Source of the DNA: an uncultured Microbacterium sp.
GTDB lineage: Bacteria; Actinomycetota; Actinomycetes; Actinomycetales; Microbacteriaceae
DNA: 18,022 nt
Direction: 5' to 3'
Assembly: GCA_947647645.1 (NCBI GenBank)
Contig: CANSLE010000016.1
Span: 1 to 18,022, forward strand
Positions 13,575-18,022 of this stretch are shown here, one piece after another. How positions within the stretch are numbered: position 1 is the stretch's first letter; each line of letters opens with the position of its first letter. The notes beneath the pieces are model-generated. The model was not told the DNA's origin and searched no databases. It saw only the letters and a program-made list of their open reading frames with translations. The position numbers and the translations under genes are program-made.

Positions 13575-15500
13575 GTGAGCACGAGTCAGCAGACAGACCC
13601 GCTGATCGGCCGTCTCGTCGACGGCCGATACCGCGTGCGTGCTCGCATCGCGCGAGGCGGCATGGCGACCGTCTACGTCGCCACCGATCTCCGGCTCGAG
13701 CGTCGTGTCGCCCTCAAGGTGATGCACGGCCACCTCTCCGACGACACCGTCTTCCAGAGCCGCTTCATCCAGGAGGCCCGCTCCGCCGCCCGCCTTGCGG
13801 ACCCTAACGTCGTGAACGTGTTCGACCAGGGCCAGGACGGCGAGATGGCCTACCTGGTCATGGAGTACCTCCCGGGCATCACGATGCGCGAGCTCCTGCG
13901 GGAACAGAAACGCCTCAGCATCCCTCAGACGGTCACCATCATGGATGCCGTGCTGTCGGGGCTGGCCGCCGCGCACCGGGCGGGCATCGTCCACCGCGAC
14001 GTCAAGCCGGAGAACGTCCTCCTCGCCGAGGACGGCCGCATCAAGATCGGCGACTTCGGGCTCGCGCGCGCCACCAGCGCCAACACCGCGACCGGGCAGA
14101 TGCTGCTCGGAACGATCGCCTACCTCGCACCCGAGCTCGTCACCCGCGGCACCGCCGACGCCCGCAGCGACATCTACGCGCTCGGCATCATGCTGTACGA
14201 GATGCTCGTCGGCGAGCAGCCGTACAAGGGCGAGCAGCCGATGCAGATCGCCTACCAGCACGCCACGGACTCGGTCCCCCGCCCGAGCGCCCGCAATCCC
14301 GGCATCCCCGAGCAGTTCGACGAGCTCGTCATGTGGGCGACCGAGCGCAACCCCGACGACCGCCCCGTCGATGCGCGGGCCATGCTCGACCGCTTGCGCG
14401 AGATCGAGAAGGAGCTGGGCGTCTACCCCCACGTCGTGCGCGCTCCGTCTCCCGGCGTGATCGCCGTGGACGACGGAGTCGACTCCGGCGAGCTCACCAA
14501 GGTGATGCCCGGCACCTTCACGGCCCCCACCGTCACCGAGCAGGTCGACAACGCGACCCGGCTACGGCTGCGGTCGCGTCGACGGGCCCGCGCGGGCGGC
14601 TGGCTCGTTGCGCTGGTGCTCGTCCTCGCGGCGCTCGCCGGCGGCGTCGGCTGGTGGTTCGGCTCCGGACCCGGCTCCCTCGTGGGCGTCCCGGAGCTCG
14701 CCGGGCGCACCCTCGCGCAGGCCACGGCCGAGCTGGCCGCGGAGGGGTTGACCGCAGCGCCCGCGCAGGACTACAGCCGCGACGTGCCGACCGATCTTGT
14801 CATCCGCACCGACCCCGGCGCGGGAGCGCGCGTGGACAAGAACAGCGCCGTCACCGTCGTGGTCTCCCTCGGCCCGGCATCCCACGAGATCCCCGCCCTG
14901 GCAGGACAGAGCCTGGATGGCGCAACGGCTTCGCTGACGTCGATCTACATCGCCGCGTCGGGAGATCCGAGTCAGGTCTTCGCGAACGCCGCGCGCAACA
15001 CCGTGGTGAGCGCCACCATCACGCCGCCCGGCGGCGGCGCCGCCGTCGACTGCTCCAAGGGCTGTACCGCGTTGGAGGGCTCGACCGTCGCGTTCGAGAT
15101 CTCACTCGGACCGGTCCCCGACGTGTCCGGGCAGACCGTCGACTCCGCGCGCTCCGCGCTGAAGGCGGTGGGACTCGACGCGACGACGTCGGCGGTGTAC
15201 GACAACAAGGTCGCCGAGGGCCGCGTCATCCGCATCGCCGACCGCGATGGGGGCGGCCCGTTCCGCCCCGGCGATACGGTGACTCTTGTGGTCTCCAAGG
15301 GCCCGCAGCCGATCGCGGTCCCCGACGTGACCGGCAAGACGGTCGCCCAGGCGATGGAACAGCTGCGCCAGGCCGGATTCGAGCCGGGCACGGCGCTGCC
15401 CGAGATCGTCTGGGGCATTTTCACCGTCTCGAGCACGAGCCCTGCAGCCGGCACGATGCAGTTGCCCGGCACCAAGATCACCGTCCGCTCCACGGGCTGA
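13575..15500 (+). CDS. pknL: PknL, transmembrane Ser/Thr protein kinase with four PASTA repeats
   Basis: Eukaryotic-type kinase that likely senses muropeptides outside and phosphorylates proteins inside. 641 aa. Kinase domain about 19-275: glycine loop ARGGMATVY (26-34), Lys48 (ALKV), Glu67, catalytic HRDVKPEN (140-147, Asp142), DFG (160-162), activation-loop end GTIAYLAPE (179-187). Juxtamembrane linker, one membrane helix (about 342-362) after RLRSRRRAR, then four extracellular PASTA units: about 368-434, 437-513, 514-577 and 580-640. Unit 2 is atypical, with an insertion and a C493-C497 pair. M. tuberculosis PknL lacks PASTA repeats, but corynebacterial and streptomycete homologues have them, so the name rests on synteny with the Rv2175c homologue, idsA and aroG. 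GTG start with a -10 box 6 nt upstream. A PknB-type role cannot be excluded. Confidence 0.9.
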   Translation: MSTSQQTDPLIGRLVDGRYRVRARIARGGMATVYVATDLRLERRVALKVMHGHLSDDTVFQSRFIQEARSAARLADPNVVNVFDQGQDGEMAYLVMEYLPGITMRELLREQKRLSIPQTVTIMDAVLSGLAAAHRAGIVHRDVKPENVLLAEDGRIKIGDFGLARATSANTATGQMLLGTIAYLAPELVTRGTADARSDIYALGIMLYEMLVGEQPYKGEQPMQIAYQHATDSVPRPSARNPGIPEQFDELVMWATERNPDDRPVDARAMLDRLREIEKELGVYPHVVRAPSPGVIAVDDGVDSGELTKVMPGTFTAPTVTEQVDNATRLRLRSRRRARAGGWLVALVLVLAALAGGVGWWFGSGPGSLVGVPELAGRTLAQATAELAAEGLTAAPAQDYSRDVPTDLVIRTDPGAGARVDKNSAVTVVVSLGPASHEIPALAGQSLDGATASLTSIYIAASGDPSQVFANAARNTVVSATITPPGGGAAVDCSKGCTALEGSTVAFEISLGPVPDVSGQTVDSARSALKAVGLDATTSAVYDNKVAEGRVIRIADRDGGGPFRPGDTVTLVVSKGPQPIAVPDVTGKTVAQAMEQLRQAGFEPGTALPEIVWGIFTVSSTSPAAGTMQLPGTKITVRSTG

Positions 15501-15520
15501 TGCCGTCCGTCCCGCAACGA

Positions 15521-15558
15521 ACAGCACCCGCTGCCCGTCTTCCGGCAGCGGGTGCTGT
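15521..15558 (+). terminator. Hairpin after pknL (15-bp perfect stem)
   Basis: ACAGCACCCGCTGCC (15521-15535) pairs perfectly with GGCAGCGGGTGCTGT (15544-15558) around an 8-nt loop, starting 20 nt after the pknL stop. It lies between convergent pknL and aroG. There is no immediate T-tract on either strand, so it probably acts with the following hairpin, or bidirectionally. Confidence 0.75.
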
Positions 15559-15577
15559 CTCGTCTGGCGAGACTTTT
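15557..15577 (+). terminator. Second hairpin with T-tract, overlapping the first
   Basis: GTCTCG (15557-15562) pairs with CGAGAC (15568-15573), followed by TTTT (15574-15577), an intrinsic terminator for plus-strand pknL. It shares its first two bases with the preceding 15-bp stem. It ends 7 nt before the aroG stop on the other strand. Confidence 0.65.
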
Positions 15578-15584
15578 CGCGCCC

Positions 15585-16922
15585 TCAGCGCTTTTCGAGC
15601 TCCTCGGCCACGAGGAACGCGAGCTCGAGGCTCTGCATGTGGTTCAGACGGGGATCGCAGAGGCTCTCGTAGCGGGTGGCGAGGGTCGCCTCGTCGATGT
15701 GCTCCGAGCCGCCGAGGCACTCGGTGACGTCGTCACCCGTGAGCTCGACGTGGATGCCGCCGGGGAACGTGCCGACCGCGCGATGCGCCTCGAAGAAGCC
15801 GCGCACCTCGTCGACGACGTCGTCGAAGCGGCGGGTCTTGTAGCCGGTGGGCGTGGTGATGCCGTTGCCGTGCATGGGGTCGGTGACCCACAGCGGGGTG
15901 GCCCCGGAGTCGCGGACGGCCTCCAGCAACGGGGGCAGCGCGTCGCGGATCTTGCCGGCGCCCATGCGGGTGATGAAGGTCAACCGGCCCGGCTCGCGTT
16001 CGGGGTCGAGCGTGTCGATCAGCTCCCGCACGGTCGCCGGCGACGTCGACGGACCGAGCTTCACGCCGATCGGGTTGCGGATCTTCGAGAAGTAGTCCAC
16101 GTGGGCGCCGTCGAGCTCGCGGGTGCGCTCACCGATCCAGAGGAAGTGAGCGGAGGTGTTGTACGGCGTACCGGTGCGTGAGTCGATGCGCGTCATCGGG
16201 CGTTCGTAGTCCATCAGCAGACCCTCGTGGCCCGTGTAGAACTCGACGCGACGCAGCTCGTCGAAGTCGGCGCCCGCGGCCTCCATGAACTTGATGGCGC
16301 GATCGATCTCCGTGGCCAGGCGCTCGTACTGCTGGTTGGCGGGATTCTGGGCGAAGCCCTTGTTCCAGCTGTGGACCTCACGGAGGTCCGCGAACCCGCC
16401 CTGGGTGAAGGCACGGATGAGGTTGATGGTCGATGCGGCCGTGTGGTAGCCCTTCAGCAGCCGCTGCGGGTCGGGCTGGCGCGAAGCCTCGGTGAAGTCG
16501 TAGCCGTTGACGATGTCGCCGCGGTAGGCGGGAAGGGTGACGTCGCCGCGCGTCTCGGTGTCGCTGGAGCGGGGCTTGGCGAACTGCCCGGCCATGCGCC
16601 CCATCTTCACGACGGGCATCGAGGCGCCGTAGGTGAGCACGACCGCCATCTGCAACACGGTCTTGATGCGGTTGCGGATCTGTTCCGCCGTCGCACCGGC
16701 GAACGTCTCCGCGCAGTCGCCGCCCTGGAGCAGGAAGGCCTGCCCGGCGGCGGCGCGTGCGAGGCGCTCGCGCAGGTTGTCGACCTCGCCCGCGAAGACC
16801 AGAGGCGGAAGGGTGGCCAGCTCGGCCGACACCGCGGCGACGGCATCGAGGTCGGTCCAGGAGGGCTGCTGCTTGATCGGGAGCGTGCGCCAGTGATCGA
16901 GATCGGCGTGCGGGGTGGGCAT
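15585..16922 (-). CDS. aroG: Class II DAHP synthase (first step of the shikimate pathway)
   Basis: Joins phosphoenolpyruvate and erythrose 4-phosphate to 3-deoxy-D-arabino-heptulosonate 7-phosphate, starting aromatic amino acid synthesis. 445 aa, full length for the plant-like class II family (M. tuberculosis AroG 462 aa). Metal ligands are all present: Cys70 (QGGDCAE), His351 (DPMHGN), Glu393 (HVELTGDDVTEC) and Asp423 (CDPRLN). The His-Glu (42) and Glu-Asp (30) spacings equal those in M. tuberculosis. Also seen: KMGRMAGQFAKPRSS (106-120), EFYTGHEGLLMDYE (227-240) and NPIGVKLGPS (283-292). ATG 16922 follows a TAGACT -10-like box by 6 nt, so it is probably leaderless. Close synteny of pknL, aroG and plsC-like genes is common in actinobacteria. 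Some authors use aroF or aroH for this gene. Confidence 0.96.
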   Translation of the reverse strand: MPTPHADLDHWRTLPIKQQPSWTDLDAVAAVSAELATLPPLVFAGEVDNLRERLARAAAGQAFLLQGGDCAETFAGATAEQIRNRIKTVLQMAVVLTYGASMPVVKMGRMAGQFAKPRSSDTETRGDVTLPAYRGDIVNGYDFTEASRQPDPQRLLKGYHTAASTINLIRAFTQGGFADLREVHSWNKGFAQNPANQQYERLATEIDRAIKFMEAAGADFDELRRVEFYTGHEGLLMDYERPMTRIDSRTGTPYNTSAHFLWIGERTRELDGAHVDYFSKIRNPIGVKLGPSTSPATVRELIDTLDPEREPGRLTFITRMGAGKIRDALPPLLEAVRDSGATPLWVTDPMHGNGITTPTGYKTRRFDDVVDEVRGFFEAHRAVGTFPGGIHVELTGDDVTECLGGSEHIDEATLATRYESLCDPRLNHMQSLELAFLVAEELEKR

Positions 16923-16928
16923 CCGCTC

Positions 16929-16934
16929 AGTCTA
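16929..16934 (-). promoter_or_regulatory. Candidate -10 box (TAGACT) for leaderless aroG
   Basis: Minus-strand TAGACT ends 6 nt before the aroG ATG, within the 51-nt spacer after the acyltransferase gene. The GAGCGG directly before the ATG is too close to serve as a ribosome site. The -35 position is not recognisable. Confidence 0.5.
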
Positions 16935-16973
16935 GTGGCGCCGCGATGGGCCCGGACGCCGCATGACGACGCC

Positions 16974-17657
16974 TCAGACGCGCGCCGCGCGCTCCTTGAC
17001 CGTCGACGCATAGACGTCGTCGTAGTGCTGCTCGCCGAGTCGCTGCAGCGCCACCATGATCTCGTCCGTGACGGAGCGCAGCACGTAACGGTCGGACTCC
17101 ATCCCGTGGAAGCGGGAGAAGTCCAACGGCTCGCCGATGACCATCCCCACACGCCCGACCCGCGGTATCGTCCGCCCGATGGGCATGACGGCGTCGGTAT
17201 CGACCATGACGACCGGGATGACCGGCACGCGCGCCTCCAGCGCCATGCGCGCGAGTCCCGTGCGACCGCGGTAGAGCTTGCCGTCGGGACTCCGCGTGCC
17301 TTCGGGGTAGATGCCGAGGAGGTCGCCGCGTCCGAGCACCTGGAGCCCGGTGTTCAGCGACGCCTCCGACGCCTTTCCGCCGGTGCGGTCGACCGGGATC
17401 TGCCCGGTGGCCTTCATGAACATGCGCGTGGCCCAGCCCTTGAGCCCCGTCCCGGTGAAGTAGTCGCTCTTGGCGAGGAAGCTCATCGGGCGGTCGATCA
17501 TCAGCGGCAGGAAGATGGAGTCGCTCACCGACAGGTGGTTGCTGGCGAGGATCGCGGCCCCCGATGAGGGGACGTTGGTCCGACCGACGATCCAGGGACG
17601 GAAGATCGCCTTCACGATCGGACCGATCACGATGTACTTCATGACCCAGTAGAACAC
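16974..17657 (-). CDS. PlsC-family 1-acyl-glycerol-3-phosphate acyltransferase
   Basis: Membrane-associated acyltransferase, probably acylating lysophosphatidate (or a similar glycerolipid) in phospholipid synthesis. 227 aa. Seen: block I NHLSVSDS (40-47, catalytic His41 and Asp46 in the H-x4-D motif), block II-like GQIPVDRTGGKA (85-96), block III YPEGTRSPDGKLYRGRTGLAR (117-137, in part) and block IV VPVIPVVMVDTD. The N-terminus FYWVMKYIVIGPIVKAIF is hydrophobic and probably membrane-inserted. The GTG at 17657 has GGGGAGGAG about 5-6 nt upstream, a good ribosome site. It follows the glucokinase gene by 33 nt, so the two are probably co-transcribed. Related to Rv2182c. The acyl acceptor cannot be read from the sequence. 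Confidence 0.9.
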   Translation of the reverse strand: MFYWVMKYIVIGPIVKAIFRPWIVGRTNVPSSGAAILASNHLSVSDSIFLPLMIDRPMSFLAKSDYFTGTGLKGWATRMFMKATGQIPVDRTGGKASEASLNTGLQVLGRGDLLGIYPEGTRSPDGKLYRGRTGLARMALEARVPVIPVVMVDTDAVMPIGRTIPRVGRVGMVIGEPLDFSRFHGMESDRYVLRSVTDEIMVALQRLGEQHYDDVYASTVKERAARV

Positions 17658-17690
17658 CGGACTCCTCCCCCGCTCATCGACTGCCGCGTC

Positions 17691-18022
17691 TCACCGACTG
17701 CGCAGGCCCGCCAGGTCGGCGACGCCCACGAGGCCGGCGTCGTTGCCGAGCGTCGCGACCGTGAATCGCGCGGTCGGACGGTCGCCGAAGCCGGGCAGCG
17801 AGGTCTCGTAGGCGATCCGGGTGGGCTCCAGGAGCACGTCGCCGAGGTCGGCGACGCCGCCGCCGACCACATAGAGGTCGGGATCCAGCACGGCCTGGAA
17901 CGCGCCGCACGCCTCGCCGAGGGCGGTCGCGACCCGGCGGACGGCCTCGACGGCCCCGGCGTCCTGTTCCGCGAGGAGCATCGCGAGGTCGGCGCCACGC
18001 ACGATGCCGTCCGCGCCGCGAT
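17691..18022 (-). CDS. ROK-family glucokinase, C-terminal part (5' end off window)
   Basis: Only the last 109 complete codons are inside the window; the frame stays open to the edge and the start, ATP-site and Zn-motif lie beyond it. The segment has GADLAMLLAEQDAGAVEAV and DPDLYVVGGGVADLGDVLLEP, typical of the C-terminal half of ROK glucokinases, followed by TLGNDAGLVGVADLAGLRSR. Such enzymes phosphorylate glucose with ATP and in actinobacteria are linked to carbon catabolite control (glkA of Streptomyces lies close to aroH and a plsC-like gene). Substrate is inferred. It could be another ROK sugar kinase, but the context favours glucokinase. Confidence 0.85.
   Translation of the reverse strand, partial: RGADGIVRGADLAMLLAEQDAGAVEAVRRVATALGEACGAFQAVLDPDLYVVGGGVADLGDVLLEPTRIAYETSLPGFGDRPTARFTVATLGNDAGLVGVADLAGLRSR

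Noticed and set aside
16227..17567. Plus-strand open frame of 446 codons opposite aroG and the acyltransferase gene
   Set aside because: Shadow frame; both minus-strand genes have all catalytic residues.
1..18022. GGATGCC as a polar chromosome-segregation signal (KOPS-like)
   Set aside because: The two orientations occur about equally (14 versus 12 by hand count), so there is no strand polarity in this window.
1..18022. Mobile elements, CRISPR arrays, tRNA/rRNA genes
   Set aside because: No transposase or integrase motifs, no regularly spaced repeats with spacers, and no tRNA-like or rRNA sequence were seen; gene order is the conserved actinobacterial one.

Overview
The window is a GC-rich, gene-dense actinobacterial chromosome segment, most likely from Microbacteriaceae (Microbacterium or a close relative). 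The evidence is protein flavour (MraZ, FtsW, MurD, class II DAHP synthase), frequent GTG starts, TAnnnT -10 boxes lying 6-7 nt before start codons, and gene order. The order mraZ-rsmH-ftsL-pbp-...-murG next to DUF3040, idsA, an Rv2175c homologue, pknL and aroG is the classic actinobacterial synteny also seen around Rv2153c-Rv2182c of Mycobacterium tuberculosis. I see no mobile element, CRISPR array, tRNA or rRNA.

Layout. (1) 1-10328, minus strand: division and cell wall (dcw) operon read right to left: mraZ, rsmH, ftsL-like, class B PBP (ftsI/pbpB), murF, mraY, murD, ftsW, murG (3' end off the window). Genes are tightly coupled (one ATGA and two GTGA overlaps; ftsW starts inside murD). murE, normally between the PBP gene and murF, is absent. 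Three GTGG boxes with a 10-bp period sit on the mraZ promoter and look like the MraZ operator. (2) 10393-10909: a terminator, a DUF3040 membrane protein gene, and a compact divergent promoter region in which the DUF3040 -10 and the idsA -35 share bases. (3) 10916-12362: polyprenyl diphosphate synthase (plus) converging on an Rv2175c-type DNA-binding protein (minus), both stop codons lying in one inverted repeat. (4) 12519-15500, plus: secreted double-LysM protein with a lysozyme-like C-terminal domain, then a PASTA Ser/Thr kinase (pknL). (5) 15521-18022: tandem hairpin terminator, then on the minus strand class II DAHP synthase (aroG), a PlsC-type acyltransferase, and the 3' end of a ROK-family glucokinase.

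How the genes fit together: the dcw products build lipid II (MurF, MraY, MurD, MurG) and use it at the septum (FtsW glycosyltransferase, PBP transpeptidase, FtsL scaffold). The prenyl synthase could feed the isoprenoid pool. PknL with PASTA repeats would sense peptidoglycan and, by homology, phosphorylate the Rv2175c protein. The LysM protein would bind and possibly cleave the wall.

This is mainly conserved housekeeping DNA, and I found no convincing undescribed multi-gene system. The most interesting signals are the missing murE, the MraZ operator array, a set of leaderless-type promoters, and a strongly over-represented heptamer GGATGCC, including two identical 16-bp palindromes, that appears to override codon preference.
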